NCBI GenBank assembly: GCA_964343805.1
Contig: CAYFLR010000013.1
Coordinates: 1 to 64,000, forward strand
Length of the DNA stretch: 64,000 nucleotides
From: CAYFLR01 sp964343805
GTDB lineage: Bacteria; Bdellovibrionota_B; Oligoflexia; CAYFLR01
Direction of reading: 5' to 3'
Within the stretch, counting starts at the first letter, position 1; each line of letters opens with the position of its first letter. A program made the translations under genes and the position numbers. The notes under the pieces were generated by a model. It searched no databases, was not told the DNA's origin, and saw only the letters and a list, made by a program, of their open reading frames with translations. Below are positions 8,803 through 18,247 of this stretch, in pieces.

Positions 8803-9757
8803 TTAAGGGACCTATGATTTCAATATGATTGGTCCAGATTGCATCAATCGTATAAGGCTTTATTTCCTCAAAGTCTTCAAGACTCTCAATATCAGCTATC
8901 ATAATTTTAGAGTTTGCTCCATGAATGCGATCAACAATATACCCTCTAAGAAAACCCAGCTTCCGAAAATATCTTAATGGTGCAGCCATAAGGACTCCTT
9001 TACATTGAGATGGCACCCATCCTATGAGTCCCGTGGTTAGGAACCATAAACCACATTTTTTAATGTCTTTTTTGGTGAACATAAATACAGATGAATAGGG
9101 AAGAAGTTCTTTTAACTGACGACGCTTTTTCGCATCTAAGCCATACCACAATAGATTTTTGCGAACCGAAAGAGGAAACCCTTTTATTATTTCTGCCGCA
9201 TATTTTAAAGTATCTCCCTCATCCCCTTTATGGTGAATGAGGAATTTATGCTTCCCCAGTACTGAAAGAACTTCACTGAGTAAAGGAATTTTTCCTACAA
9301 ACTTTCCTCGAAAGGGATAGGTTTTACCCTGATCCCAAGTATAGCCATAACCCATATCTAATGTTTTTATAAAGTCCCACTTTTGTTGCCAAATTAAACA
9401 GCGATTTTTCCCGCTCCATTCCACCTCTTTGCATCCTAGCTCCTTAGAGTTGGTACGGCAGTTTAAATCAAAGTCATGAAACACCACGATTTTATTATCT
9501 TTGGTCAAATGGATATCAATTTCGACCAATGTTGCTCCCAATTTATAAGCCTTTTTCATAGAATCGATGGAGTTTTCTATATAATTGTGGTTTGATTTTT
9601 TAATGATATTAGCGGTACATTGGTCCCATAAAATGGGTTGATCTTGTTTTAGAACTTGATGCATACCTCGATGGGCAATAACTTCTATATTGGCTAAAGC
9701 AGAATACGCGGCAAGGAAACTGCTCATTAAAAACAAAGAGTAGTAGAGTTTTATCAT
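8777..9757 (-). CDS. Secreted glycerophosphodiester phosphodiesterase-like protein
   Basis: After a signal peptide (residues 1-22, ending AYSALA) comes VIAHRGMHQ (His29-Arg30) and, later, YIENSIDSMKKAYKLGATLVEIDIHLTKDNK with VVFHDFDLN, described here in two halves. These supply the catalytic His pair and the Glu/Asp metal ligands of the GDPD family, which hydrolyses glycerophosphodiesters to glycerol-3-phosphate and an alcohol. A long insert between HRG and IEN (residues 33-52) is unusual. The start at 9757 follows aggaga; an upstream in-frame start would add a non-signal-like extension. It is probably periplasmic. It is divergent from the next gene, with starts 22 bp apart. Confidence 0.85.
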   Translation of the reverse strand: MIKLYYSLFLMSSFLAAYSALANIEVIAHRGMHQVLKQDQPILWDQCTANIIKKSNHNYIENSIDSMKKAYKLGATLVEIDIHLTKDNKIVVFHDFDLNCRTNSKELGCKEVEWSGKNRCLIWQQKWDFIKTLDMGYGYTWDQGKTYPFRGKFVGKIPLLSEVLSVLGKHKFLIHHKGDEGDTLKYAAEIIKGFPLSVRKNLLWYGLDAKKRRQLKELLPYSSVFMFTKKDIKKCGLWFLTTGLIGWVPSQCKGVLMAAPLRYFRKLGFLRGYIVDRIHGANSKIMIADIESLEDFEEIKPYTIDAIWTNHIEIIGPLIKSKRLNH

Positions 9758-9779
9758 TTGAGAATCTCCTGTTTGATAT

Positions 9780-10229
9780 ATGATTATGTTTATCAAATTT
9801 CTGGCAATTATCCATTTAATAATGGGGATTATTCTACTCGCAACCCTCTTCATTCTTGAGAAGCAATCGATCTTCTTATTCCGCAGCGTTGCTCAATTTT
9901 TACAGCTTTCCCCTCTAATAATCCACATTTCTCTGGTTATTTACGCTCTCTCCAATATGGCCCTCGGTATTGGATTCTTTTTAAGAAAGCATTGGGGATG
10001 GTGGATGGGTATCAGCTTCTACACCTTAGGAATCTTTCAAAACTCTCTATCGATTTACCATCTCATGGTTAACCAACATCTACCTTCCATTTCTGAAAGT
10101 TTTAATCTTTCCTTAACGAAACACATTTCTCGTATTATCGGCTACTTTTTACTCTTACTATTTTTGAACAGGAGCAAAGTTAAAAAGGAGTACTTTTCTT
10201 TTAATGAAGATCCGTGGAAAAGTGATTAG
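9780..10229 (+). CDS. Small integral membrane protein
   Basis: This 149-residue protein has four hydrophobic segments: IKFLAIIHLIMGIILLATLF, LIIHISLVIYALSNMALGIGF, WGWWMGISFYTLGIFQNSL and IIGYFLLLLFLN. No family was recognised. It is divergently oriented from the phosphodiesterase gene, with the two starts only 22 bp apart, so promoters and ribosome binding sites must overlap. No clear Shine-Dalgarno sequence precedes 9780; an alternative ATG is at 9786. Confidence 0.6.
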   Translation: MIMFIKFLAIIHLIMGIILLATLFILEKQSIFLFRSVAQFLQLSPLIIHISLVIYALSNMALGIGFFLRKHWGWWMGISFYTLGIFQNSLSIYHLMVNQHLPSISESFNLSLTKHISRIIGYFLLLLFLNRSKVKKEYFSFNEDPWKSD

Positions 10230-10235
10230 AAAATC

Positions 10236-11939
10236 TTACAACTTAGCCGCTGGGACCGCTTTAGATGGGACTAGATCATTAATGGTACCCACCTTTTTAG
10301 ACTTTATTGGAGTATTCTGACCTTTTTTCAATGTATAAAAGAAGCACTCTTCCGTACTACTTCCATCACAGGCGGTATAAAGAACGTTCCCATTTCCATC
10401 TAGTCTTAACTTTTTGATACTAATAGAACTGTCGTGAATATCTACAAAGTCAGTAGACCCAATCACCCTTTTTCGAAAAAAATTGGTGGAGGTGCCTCTT
10501 AAAACACCATAGTAATAGGCTGTTTCCTCATCAACGATGTAATACTTAATATCTTCATCCACATGAGAAACCTCACCCACAGAAGAGGTAAAATTACTTC
10601 CATCTTTTGTCAGCTCTATATTCCAAAGATGACCTATTCCCCAAGTACTCACATCTCCACTGCCAGGAACTCCCTCCTCATTACGCCAACCCAATAAGAA
10701 AACTCGACCCTTTCCATCATACTTAGAATAGGTGGGCCAACTAATGCGAGATGAATATTCTACCGGTGCTCCCACAGATGAACACCCTCCAGGTTGATCT
10801 AAACGATTGGTAAGAGCAGTACCCATAGGAATGATACTTGCAGGTGCAGTGGTGGTATCAATATGAATTTTAAAAACAGTATGTTCATTGCACATGTCAA
10901 AATTAGGCGTGTAAATGAGCCCACCGAATTGATCTGCTGCTAGGAATAAAATAGCTGTGGTACTTATTAGGTCTACCGTCTGAGAAGTACCATCTGGATA
11001 TCTGATAGAGATAACCTTTTCGAATTGTCCATTTTCATTTGAATTATTGGTGGGGTATTTACCCCATGCGAATAGAGTTCCAGCATGACTCACATCAAAT
11101 CCTTGAATATTTATTGTCGAACTACGAGGTATTAATTTTTCTAAGGTATTGGTTGGAGAAACACGGTATAGCTCAGGGGCTCGATCGTTGTTTAGATCGT
11201 CTTGTGTCAGAGCGAGAAAATAGGTATTTCCCGCCTCATCGTACTTAAGTAAAAACTGTTCACCTCCATCAAAGTCATTTAAAATATCCCCATTTCGATA
11301 CTCCACAATCTTCAGATCACTTTGTAAAAGCATGCACTCTCCACTGGATGCAGTGGCTTTTCTACGGAGCATAATACAATCTCCGTTCAGACCTCCTCCT
11401 GAAGTAACAGAAATGGAATCATTAAGTAGAAGAATAAGTTCTTTAGTAAATGGGTTATTCACCAATTTACGAACATTCAGTTGGTTATCAGCCTGAGTTT
11501 TAACCAAATTTGTTTCGCTGGGTAAAAAGAGAGTTCCTGCCGCATACTCCATTTCAAGATCATCATTAACAATCAAAAGGTTACTAGATAAATCTAAAGC
11601 TTCTGAGTCTCCCATTTCATCTGTAATCATAATAGCCAGAGTCCCGGCTAAAACCCCTTCGTCTTCCTCTAAAGACTTGTCTAAAACTGTACCACTTTTG
11701 TCACTAGTACCGGCTGTAGAAGATGAAGTGGAAGGCGCTGAAGATGTGGAAGAGGAATCATCTGCACTGAGGTTACCATTTACATTGTTCGATGGACTTT
11801 TATCTTCGACATTGGATTTTTTTTCATCAAGAGAGGGGCTCTCTTCATCTTCACCCTTATCTTTCTCAGTGGCACAATGGAGAGTAAAAAGAAAGAGACC
11901 GATGCCTACCATACCCATAAACCGATAGAAAAAAGCCAT
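10236..11939 (-). CDS. Large lipoprotein of unknown function
   Basis: The protein has 567 residues. A type II signal peptide ends with the lipobox FTLHC (Cys22). An acidic and then Ser/Thr-rich linker of about 70 residues follows, suited to lifting a domain away from the membrane. The C-terminal 450 residues are beta-rich with many Gly/Asp turns, probably a propeller or repeated beta-sheet fold, but no catalytic motif is evident. The start follows gggaga with 8-bp spacing. It is convergent with the membrane protein gene (6 bp apart). Confidence 0.75.
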   Translation of the reverse strand: MAFFYRFMGMVGIGLFLFTLHCATEKDKGEDEESPSLDEKKSNVEDKSPSNNVNGNLSADDSSSTSSAPSTSSSTAGTSDKSGTVLDKSLEEDEGVLAGTLAIMITDEMGDSEALDLSSNLLIVNDDLEMEYAAGTLFLPSETNLVKTQADNQLNVRKLVNNPFTKELILLLNDSISVTSGGGLNGDCIMLRRKATASSGECMLLQSDLKIVEYRNGDILNDFDGGEQFLLKYDEAGNTYFLALTQDDLNNDRAPELYRVSPTNTLEKLIPRSSTINIQGFDVSHAGTLFAWGKYPTNNSNENGQFEKVISIRYPDGTSQTVDLISTTAILFLAADQFGGLIYTPNFDMCNEHTVFKIHIDTTTAPASIIPMGTALTNRLDQPGGCSSVGAPVEYSSRISWPTYSKYDGKGRVFLLGWRNEEGVPGSGDVSTWGIGHLWNIELTKDGSNFTSSVGEVSHVDEDIKYYIVDEETAYYYGVLRGTSTNFFRKRVIGSTDFVDIHDSSISIKKLRLDGNGNVLYTACDGSSTEECFFYTLKKGQNTPIKSKKVGTINDLVPSKAVPAAKL

Positions 11940-11954
11940 GCAAATTCTCCCATA

Positions 11955-11988
11955 AAAAAAAGCTTTCCATCTCTGAAAAGCTTTTTTT
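11955..11988 (-). terminator. Rho-independent-type terminator of the MCP gene
   Basis: A 12-bp stem pairs AAAAAAAGCTTT with AAAGCTTTTTTT around a 10-base loop, flanked by A and T runs. It lies between the MCP stop and the start of the lipoprotein gene, both on the minus strand. Confidence 0.65.
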
Positions 11989-12017
11989 AGTTTTATGTGT
12001 GCCGAGTTAAATTTCCC

Positions 12018-14036
12018 TTATCCGACTTTGAATTCTCCTACAAGATCTGCCATATTTTTAGAGATCTTCGCTAGATCAACAGCAGTTACTTTCACACTCT
12101 CTGTCTGATCTAAACTCTGCTGAGCAGCACCAGATACTTTCACTACATTTTGAGCTACTGTATTGGCACCCTTCGCACCTTCACCCGCATTCTTAGACAT
12201 ATCCTTGGCACCCATAGATACTTCACCAATGGAGTTAGCAATAGCAGCTGCACCACTGGAACTTTGAGTTACATTGGCAGAAATGTCAACGGCCGCTCTA
12301 TTTTGTTGCTCAACCGCATTATCAATGACCGTAACTGAGCTACCGATTTTGTCGATAATCTCAGAAACGTCAGTAATTACTTTCACAGCTTGTTTTACAC
12401 TGCCTTGAACCCCATCAATACGATCAGAAATGTCCTCAGCAGCTTTGGCACTCTGGGTTGCCAGTTCTTTAATCTCATTCGCAACAACCGCAAATCCTTT
12501 ACCCGCTTCACCCGCAGATGCCGCCTCAATAGTAGCGTTTAATGCGAGAAGGTTGGTTTGCTCTGCAATTCTCTTAATCACATCGGTTACCTTGCCAATT
12601 TCAGCAGCAGAGGATCCCAAGGTACTCATGGTGGTATTACCTTCAGATGCCATGGTCATAGCTTGATTGGCAACCTCGGTAGCTTCTCTTGCATGCTCAG
12701 CAATATTATTAATTGAACTGGTAAACTCTTCAACCGCAGAAGCTACAGCATTTAAGTTAGTGGACATCTCTTCAGCAGAAGTGGAGACAGAGTGAATATT
12801 CATACTCATCTCTTCTGCTGCGGTTGCCATATTATTAATGTTTGTAGACATCTCTTCAGTTGCCACCGCTACATCGTTGGACATACCCTTAACCGAGTTG
12901 GCCTGATCTGCCAAACCACCAGAAGTCTCATTTAAATTAGATGAAAAGTTAAGAACTTTTTGAGAACTATCCTGCATTTCTCGCATAATCAAACTGAGAA
13001 CAGAGAGGAATTCATTGAAGTCTTCACCGAGTTTACCCATCTCATCTTGAGACTCAACATCAATTCTCCTAGTTAAGTCTCCTTTACCTTCTCTAAATTC
13101 TTTCATCATCTCATCGAGGGTATGAGTAATATTGGTTATGGCTGTCATAATGCTCTTAGATATCCACTGAGCAATCACAAAGCCTAGGATCAGAACAATA
13201 AGAAGACCTATGACCTGTACTACACTCAAAGTATTCATGGTAGTGTACAATTGTTTTTGCGAAGCAGCTGAATCTTCAGTAGCCATATTGACTGAGAACT
13301 CTATAAGCGGATCAATTTTCTCAACAAGACTTTCGAGTACCAGAATATTTTCATTCATCTGCCGAATCTTTTCTTCAGCTTGATGAAAGAAAGTTTTATA
13401 TTTATCAGCCTCCGCCACTAAGATTTCGATAACACTGTAAGAAAGGTCTGAATCATTAAGAACTTTCTTATAGACTTCCATCTGCTTATCAAATTCTTCT
13501 ACATACTCTGGCTTATGAGTAATAAGAAAATCCTTCTCAGCTCGTCGGAGAAGTAAGATATTAGCGTCGATATTTGCCATCTCAAAACCTTTGACGGTGT
13601 TAGTTACATAGTCTACAACTTTGGTTAATTCTCCCATCGCAGTTTCTTTTTGACCGTAGAGAGACGTGATAAGCTCAAAAAGTGTCCAATACTGCTTAGC
13701 CATGCCCTCAATCTGCTTCATCTTTTCCAGATCTTCCTCCTCATGATCCATGGTCTGAGCTTCTGCTGCTATGACAATAATTTCATCAATAGCTTTCTTA
13801 AGGAGCCCAACATGCTTCTCTTCTCCATCTTTCATAAACTCAAATTCATTCACTCGAGCTTTTTGCATATTAATGGCGATCCTACGGGCCATATCTTTGA
13901 AGGCAAGGTCGGTATCGATAGTGCTCTTTACCAGTTTGCTCGACATCTGGAGACCAACTAGACTCACTACCGAAGAAATCAGAGCAATTACTATAATAAT
14001 ACCAAACCCTAAAATTAGCTTCTTCTTAATCGACAT
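12018..14036 (-). CDS. Methyl-accepting chemotaxis protein
   Basis: This is a 672-residue transmembrane chemoreceptor. TM1 is at about residues 9-30, followed by a helical periplasmic sensor region of about 240 residues, consistent with a four-helix-bundle type. TM2 is at about 275-298 (VVQVIGLLIVLILGFVIA). A HAMP domain follows, then a long methylation helix with repeated AAEEMSMN/STSAEEM heptads, and the signalling hairpin tip EQTNLLALNATIEAA with GEAGKGFAVVANEIKELA. That tip contacts CheA/CheW. The start at 14036 follows ggaggag. The ligand is unknown. It is a single gene with its own terminator. Confidence 0.95.
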   Translation of the reverse strand: MSIKKKLILGFGIIIVIALISSVVSLVGLQMSSKLVKSTIDTDLAFKDMARRIAINMQKARVNEFEFMKDGEEKHVGLLKKAIDEIIVIAAEAQTMDHEEEDLEKMKQIEGMAKQYWTLFELITSLYGQKETAMGELTKVVDYVTNTVKGFEMANIDANILLLRRAEKDFLITHKPEYVEEFDKQMEVYKKVLNDSDLSYSVIEILVAEADKYKTFFHQAEEKIRQMNENILVLESLVEKIDPLIEFSVNMATEDSAASQKQLYTTMNTLSVVQVIGLLIVLILGFVIAQWISKSIMTAITNITHTLDEMMKEFREGKGDLTRRIDVESQDEMGKLGEDFNEFLSVLSLIMREMQDSSQKVLNFSSNLNETSGGLADQANSVKGMSNDVAVATEEMSTNINNMATAAEEMSMNIHSVSTSAEEMSTNLNAVASAVEEFTSSINNIAEHAREATEVANQAMTMASEGNTTMSTLGSSAAEIGKVTDVIKRIAEQTNLLALNATIEAASAGEAGKGFAVVANEIKELATQSAKAAEDISDRIDGVQGSVKQAVKVITDVSEIIDKIGSSVTVIDNAVEQQNRAAVDISANVTQSSSGAAAIANSIGEVSMGAKDMSKNAGEGAKGANTVAQNVVKVSGAAQQSLDQTESVKVTAVDLAKISKNMADLVGEFKVG

Positions 14037-14434
14037 ACCCACTCCTCCATGATTACAAACAGGTGAGACCCTTTATATTTTAACCTTAGAATCTTCTTGT
14101 GAAGGTAAATTCCAATTACTTATACCTTCGCAAGGTTTCCACTAGAAATTCTAAGGTAGGACAACCAAACTCCATTAAAAAAAATAACTTACATAAACTT
14201 TTACTATGAAAATCAATTTTATCATCGAACAATAAAAATGAAAATGAAGAAAAAAAAAAAATTAATAAGAAATCCAAATAGTTGAAATTCACCATTGCCA
14301 TAACCACCTAAAAACTCTACTTGATTTTCTTACCCCATTTTCAGCTCTAAGTATAATGGCGGGCATTCCACCCCTTNNNNNNNNNNNNNNNNNNNNNNNN
14401 NNNNNNNNNNNNNNNNNNNNNNNNNNNNNCGCCT
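14037..14434. other. Intergenic region with likely tRNA promoter and a 53-base gap
   Basis: No convincing gene lies here; a 63-residue minus-strand open frame at 14116-14307 is low-complexity and is not called. A TATAAT at 14352-14357 followed by GC-richer sequence is a plausible -10 box for the tRNA transcript. The gap 14377-14429 could hide a second tRNA. Confidence 0.5.
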
Positions 14435-14506
14435 GGCCCCGTAGTTAAATGGATATAACGAGGCATTCCTAATGCCTAGTTTCAGGTTCGATTCCTGGCG
14501 GGGCTA
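14435..14506 (+). tRNA. tRNA-Arg (anticodon CCT)
   Basis: The 72-base gene folds as a cloverleaf. The acceptor strands GGCCCCG and CGGGGCT pair with one G-T at the end, leaving discriminator A. The anticodon stem is AGGCA/TGCCT with loop TTCCTAA, giving anticodon CCT (arginine). The T arm is TCAGG-TTCGATT-CCTGG. CCA is not encoded directly after the discriminator. Its 3' half is the integration site of the following element. Confidence 0.93.
14466..14506 (+). repeat. attL: 41-bp direct repeat, 3' end of tRNA-Arg
   Basis: This runs from the anticodon loop (ttcctaa) to the discriminator base and is identical over 41 bases to 43526-43566. The integrase stop codon is 71 bp away. The tRNA gene is intact at this end. 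Confidence 0.92.
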
Positions 14507-14577
14507 TCCAGTCAAACAAGCCTCACAACCAAATTCATCAAACTCTCAAAAACTACTAGGTGACGTTTTGGTGACAT

Positions 14578-15723
14578 TTAACATTGATAATCAACAATTC
14601 CTCTTGCTCGATCTGACATCTTCTTGGAAAACGCCAAATAGAGCTGAGTCGTAGAAAAGTCAGTATGACCCAAAATCTGCTGAAGGTCATACATCTCTCC
14701 GCCATTTTCTAGGAAGTGAATGGCATAGGTGTGTCTTAAATCGGTGAGTCGTAGGTGTCTATCAATCCCAATTTCTTTTAAAGCTTCTCGAAATGATAAT
14801 CTTACCTTGTTAACAATGTGCTCTGACTCTGTTAATGGGATAAATACAGGATGTTGTTCTTCTTTCCAACTACTGACTATTCTAAAGAAGCTAGCACTAC
14901 TTCCTGTTAAAGGAATAATTCTGGCATAAGCGCCTTTAGTAGTATCTCTTATTTCTTTTGAAACAGCACAATAGCTATTGGAAACTCTAAGGTTAATACC
15001 ATTAACGGTATCAATGATATCTTCCTTGGTGATAGCTCTCAATTCACCAAACCGAACTCCTGTCGATACCAAAGCCCTAATAATTGGATAGAGCCATAAA
15101 TCAGTTTGCTTTAAATGCTTAAGAAGAAGTTCAACTTCATGCTGTGACAAATATGCGATGATCTTTTCCTTTTGAAGGTTACGATCTTTTAATCTGGACA
15201 CTCTTTCTAAGGGGTTCTTAAAAAGAGGAAAGTCGTCGAACAGGCCGTTTTTCATACCAAAGGTAAACATACAATTTAGCATACTATGGGCTCGGTTAAT
15301 TCGATTTGGCCCTGTTCCTTCTGTCTGCATGGTTTTCAATACATCTCTTATATCCTGTGGATTTATTTCAATAACCTTTTTGGATCCAATTAAGGGGCTT
15401 ACCCTTTTCCAATAAAGCGTTTGCTCTGTTTTCTTGGTAGATGGTGCATGTCTATCTGCCACATACTCAACTTCATGCCATTTCCTTAATTGATCTAATG
15501 TCATGCAGCTTTCAACTAATTCTTGCTTTTTTAATTCTTGATCAATCTCTCCTCTATTTCTCTTGGAAAGGATTTCTCTTTCCCAATTGATAGCATCCGT
15601 TTTTCTAGCAAAAGTCTTACTCCTTCGTTTACTACCTTTTATACGGACTATTGCTTTATAAGCGTATATCTCCGACTTAACGTCTCTACTCTTTTTAGTT
15701 CTGTTTACTTTTAAAATTGCCAT
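14578..15723 (-). CDS. int: Tyrosine recombinase (phage-type integrase)
   Basis: This is a 381-residue site-specific recombinase. An N-terminal arm-binding region with AP2-like beta strands (IYAYKAIVRIKG) is followed by a SAM-like core-binding domain. The catalytic domain contains Arg in STGVRFGELRAI, RLTDLRHTYAIHF (second Arg and His; the usual first His is Thr), LGHTDFSTT, and the nucleophile Tyr in TTQLYLAFS. It is the last gene of a leftward operon and ends 71 bp from attL, the normal position for a tRNA-targeting integrase. A 153-bp copy of its 3' end lies at 43985-44137, about 95 percent identical. Confidence 0.95.
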   Translation of the reverse strand: MAILKVNRTKKSRDVKSEIYAYKAIVRIKGSKRRSKTFARKTDAINWEREILSKRNRGEIDQELKKQELVESCMTLDQLRKWHEVEYVADRHAPSTKKTEQTLYWKRVSPLIGSKKVIEINPQDIRDVLKTMQTEGTGPNRINRAHSMLNCMFTFGMKNGLFDDFPLFKNPLERVSRLKDRNLQKEKIIAYLSQHEVELLLKHLKQTDLWLYPIIRALVSTGVRFGELRAITKEDIIDTVNGINLRVSNSYCAVSKEIRDTTKGAYARIIPLTGSSASFFRIVSSWKEEQHPVFIPLTESEHIVNKVRLSFREALKEIGIDRHLRLTDLRHTYAIHFLENGGEMYDLQQILGHTDFSTTQLYLAFSKKMSDRARGIVDYQC

Positions 15724-15736
15724 AGGCTCTTTCTCC

Positions 15737-15949
15737 TCATTGAAGAGCCCACTTTTTTACTTCACAGGGGTTAAATCGAACGAATTTTCCTATTTTATGA
15801 TAGGGGATCTTATCACTAAAGATCCACCCTCTGATTGTTCGAGGTTTAACTCCTAAGTAATCTGCAACTTGGTGGATGTTCCACAGTCTTTTCATTTGGT
15901 TTTCAAACAACAACTCAGAACTATCTGACTGTGTAGCACTTTTTATCAT
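15737..15949 (-). CDS. Excisionase / MerR-like DNA-binding protein
   Basis: This is a 70-residue protein whose core LWNIHQVADYLGVKPRTIRGW plus IPYHKIGKFVRFNP is the winged helix-turn-helix of the excisionase (helix_turn_helix_17) family. Such proteins bend attachment-site DNA and direct the integrase towards excision, and many also regulate transcription. It lies 13 bp upstream of the integrase in the same operon, the usual place. The start at 15949 follows aggga with about 9-bp spacing; a second Met at residue 19 lies directly before the domain. Confidence 0.85.
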   Translation of the reverse strand: MIKSATQSDSSELLFENQMKRLWNIHQVADYLGVKPRTIRGWIFSDKIPYHKIGKFVRFNPCEVKKWALQ

Positions 15950-16008
15950 TTTTCAAAATCTCCCTAATTAATACTACAGATAACTACCTATATTGATAGA
16001 GGATATTT

Positions 16009-16293
16009 TTAAATCCTCCCATTTATGGTATTCGTTTTGTTTTGGGTTGAAGGGATAGACAGATGTAGGCAATAGCCACAAAAAATCCCCCCATGAAAGC
16101 CTAAATTCTTTAAATCATCGGTTTCATTTTTGCAAGTAGGACAAATTTTATATTTGCGTACCAATTTTCGAAGATTTCGAAATTGTAGTCGACATTTATA
16201 AAGCATGCGAGGGTTTCGACTTTTTCTCCATAACCAGTATTTTGTAACGTAATCACGCATAGCCCATTTAACTTTATTAAGCTTGCTATACAT
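16009..16293 (-). CDS. Small zinc-ribbon-like protein
   Basis: This 94-residue protein is rich in Arg, Lys and Tyr in its first half. It then has two CxxC knuckles (CPTC and CGYC) about 23 residues apart, which would form a zinc ribbon. Its first 8 bp overlap the end of the helicase gene, so the two are translationally coupled. A role in replication or regulation of the element is likely from position. The exact function is unknown. Confidence 0.65.
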   Translation of the reverse strand: MYSKLNKVKWAMRDYVTKYWLWRKSRNPRMLYKCRLQFRNLRKLVRKYKICPTCKNETDDLKNLGFHGGIFCGYCLHLSIPSTQNKTNTINGRI

Positions 16294-17512
16294 TGTTTTT
16301 TTCTAAGAACTGTTGAGTGTCTTTTTTAAAAATTATTCTTTTGAAACCCGTTTTCCCATACCTATTTTTTAAATTGATTAAGAATGTATTCACGTTATTG
16401 TCCTCACGCAATCCCCCATCGACAAGCGCTAATACCCCGTCTGCATCCTGCTCTATTGTACCTGAAGACCTCAAGTCACTCATTAATGGCATTACAACCC
16501 CTAAATCTTTATCTTTGGAACGTTTTTCAGTTTCTCTATTCAAATGCACTATGACCACAAAAACTATTCCTAACCTCATTGACAAAGATTTCATACTTGC
16601 AGTGATATGCTCCAATTGTTGAAGCCTATCTCGATGACTCCTGCTCTGTATTAAGCTTAAGTTATCTAGAAAAACCCATTTTGCTTTATGCAATTCCACT
16701 AAAGAAATGATCGATTTTTCAACATCAAGCCAGTTTCGTCCAGTTTTGGTATTTATAAATAAAGGCTTTTTATGATTTTCTTCAGCAAACTGCAGAACAT
16801 TACCCCACTCATCATTGCTTAATTTACCTGTTGTTAGGTTCGAACATTTAATTCCATTCTTTATTCCCATCAATCTTTCCACAACCTTTTCACCCGACAT
16901 CTCCAATTCTATTAAACCGACTGGACTGGAGTCCATCAGTCGTGAAATTATATTTAAAACTAAGGCTGTTTTTCCAACACCGGGTCGTGCAGCAATAAAT
17001 AGAAGATTTCCTTCCTGGGGCTGAATGACAGCATCAAAAATACCAAACCCAGTCAAACAGATCTTTTTCTTACCCTTAGCCACATCCTCAATTTCCTTTA
17101 TAGTAGGAGTGATTACTTCATTTATATGAGTCCAAGTATTCAGTTTTAAGCCACAACTCTCCTCAGACTTAAACCTATCTATTTCAACTAGAACTTGTTC
17201 ACAACCTAAGCCCTCCTCAAGAATATCGTCACATTTATCTATTAGCTCCCTGACTTGCTTTTCTTTATAAAGACAATTGTACTGATCAAGGCACTCTTCC
17301 AATGGAGGAATACTCATTAATGAAGTTCTTTCTATTTGTTGCCTAATACTTCTTTGAATTTTTCTATCATTTATAAGATCATGTGCTATTTGCGTGCGAA
17401 TACCCGTAAACCGAATGCCACCGATTAATTGTTTTTGCTTCTCAGACAAACCACCTAGTATATGCCTTAAAAGATGATCTTCTATAATTTCTATTTGGAT
17501 ATTATGTTCCAT
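16286..17512 (-). CDS. DnaB-type replicative helicase of the element
   Basis: This is a 408-residue protein. The N-terminal 110 residues are helical, like the DnaB primase-interaction domain but diverged. The C-terminal RecA-fold domain has the Walker A motif AARPGVGKTA, the Walker B-like KWVFLDNLSLI, FVVIVHLNRETEKR (the H4/sensor region) and LMSDLRSSGTIEQDADGV, a clear DnaB signature. It would unwind DNA at the element's own origin. The start codon overlaps the stop of the upstream replication gene by one base (taatg). Confidence 0.9.
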   Translation of the reverse strand: MEHNIQIEIIEDHLLRHILGGLSEKQKQLIGGIRFTGIRTQIAHDLINDRKIQRSIRQQIERTSLMSIPPLEECLDQYNCLYKEKQVRELIDKCDDILEEGLGCEQVLVEIDRFKSEESCGLKLNTWTHINEVITPTIKEIEDVAKGKKKICLTGFGIFDAVIQPQEGNLLFIAARPGVGKTALVLNIISRLMDSSPVGLIELEMSGEKVVERLMGIKNGIKCSNLTTGKLSNDEWGNVLQFAEENHKKPLFINTKTGRNWLDVEKSIISLVELHKAKWVFLDNLSLIQSRSHRDRLQQLEHITASMKSLSMRLGIVFVVIVHLNRETEKRSKDKDLGVVMPLMSDLRSSGTIEQDADGVLALVDGGLREDNNVNTFLINLKNRYGKTGFKRIIFKKDTQQFLEKNNV

Positions 17513-17955
17513 TATAATTCGTTCCCTTTGATTTCTAGTTGTTGCGTACTTAATTTATTTTCCTTATTTTTCTTATTATATTGTTGCGATTTGATTGCTA
17601 ATTGATTGTCAGTCTGCTTGCTACTTTCACCTGTTGCCATATGAGGAGAGCCATAATTAACAATAGTTATGATGGAAAATTTGTTTGTTCCTTTGATTGT
17701 TATTAATCCCTCACTTTGTAAAAATTCTAATCTGTTGCGGATTTTGGATGAAGTTAACTTCATTTCTTTACTTAGAGATTTTACAGATGTTACTAACTGA
17801 CCTTTTTTTATTTTTATACCTTCAACACAGCCATCAGCATAATTTGCTTTCAATACTAAATGAACAAATAAGGCTAGATATGTGGGCCCCTTAGAATACA
17901 TGAGAGTATCCATGATATCTCTGTACAATTGTATAAAACCTTGATTGGATTGCAT
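17512..17955 (-). CDS. Phage-type replication (helicase-loader/initiator-like) protein
   Basis: This is a 147-residue protein. Residues 5-110 resemble the N-terminal winged-helix domain of phage replisome organisers and O-like proteins (FIQLYRDIMDTLMYSKG, then KKGQLVTSVKSLSKEMKL, LRNRLEFL-like IRNRLEFLQSEGLI). A charged, Gln/Asn-rich tail follows. Such proteins bind the origin and bring in the helicase, here encoded by the next, overlapping gene. The assignment is by pattern and gene order. Confidence 0.72.
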   Translation of the reverse strand: MQSNQGFIQLYRDIMDTLMYSKGPTYLALFVHLVLKANYADGCVEGIKIKKGQLVTSVKSLSKEMKLTSSKIRNRLEFLQSEGLITIKGTNKFSIITIVNYGSPHMATGESSKQTDNQLAIKSQQYNKKNKENKLSTQQLEIKGNEL

Positions 17956-17980
17956 TAACTACCAGCCAATATGATGATTA

Positions 17981-18232
17981 TTAGGCTTTCCTATTAATGG
18001 GTAATGATTTCTCATATAAATTTGTTATTTCTGACAAAACCTCAGTATTGAGGCTAAGGATTTCGAACCCCTTTCTCAATCTTTGAGTATCTTTAAGGCT
18101 AGGTTTTATCCAAAGGTTAATCAACTGAGATGTTCTTGAGTTATGTATTCCAGATGCCTTTGATAACTCAACTATACTTACCCCATGATTCTGAAGGTAC
18201 CTCTTAATTGGATTAATATTTCTATTCATCAT
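17981..18232 (-). CDS. Cro/C1-type helix-turn-helix regulator
   Basis: This 83-residue protein has an XRE-like helix-turn-helix (IKRYLQNHGVSIVELSKASG, then RTSQLINLWIKPSL). It is the first gene of the leftward replication-excision operon and probably controls it. The start has a good aggaga site; ATG codons at 18232 and 18229 are both possible. It is divergent from the gene at 18355, and the 122 bp between them holds a 15-bp repeat suited as its operator. Confidence 0.75.
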   Translation of the reverse strand: MMNRNINPIKRYLQNHGVSIVELSKASGIHNSRTSQLINLWIKPSLKDTQRLRKGFEILSLNTEVLSEITNLYEKSLPINRKA

Positions 18233-18247
18233 TTTCTCCTAAATAAT

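Noticed and set aside
14116..14307. 63-residue minus-strand frame in the MCP-tRNA interval
   Set aside because: AT-driven Phe/Leu/Ser composition, no ribosome binding site, next to an assembly gap.
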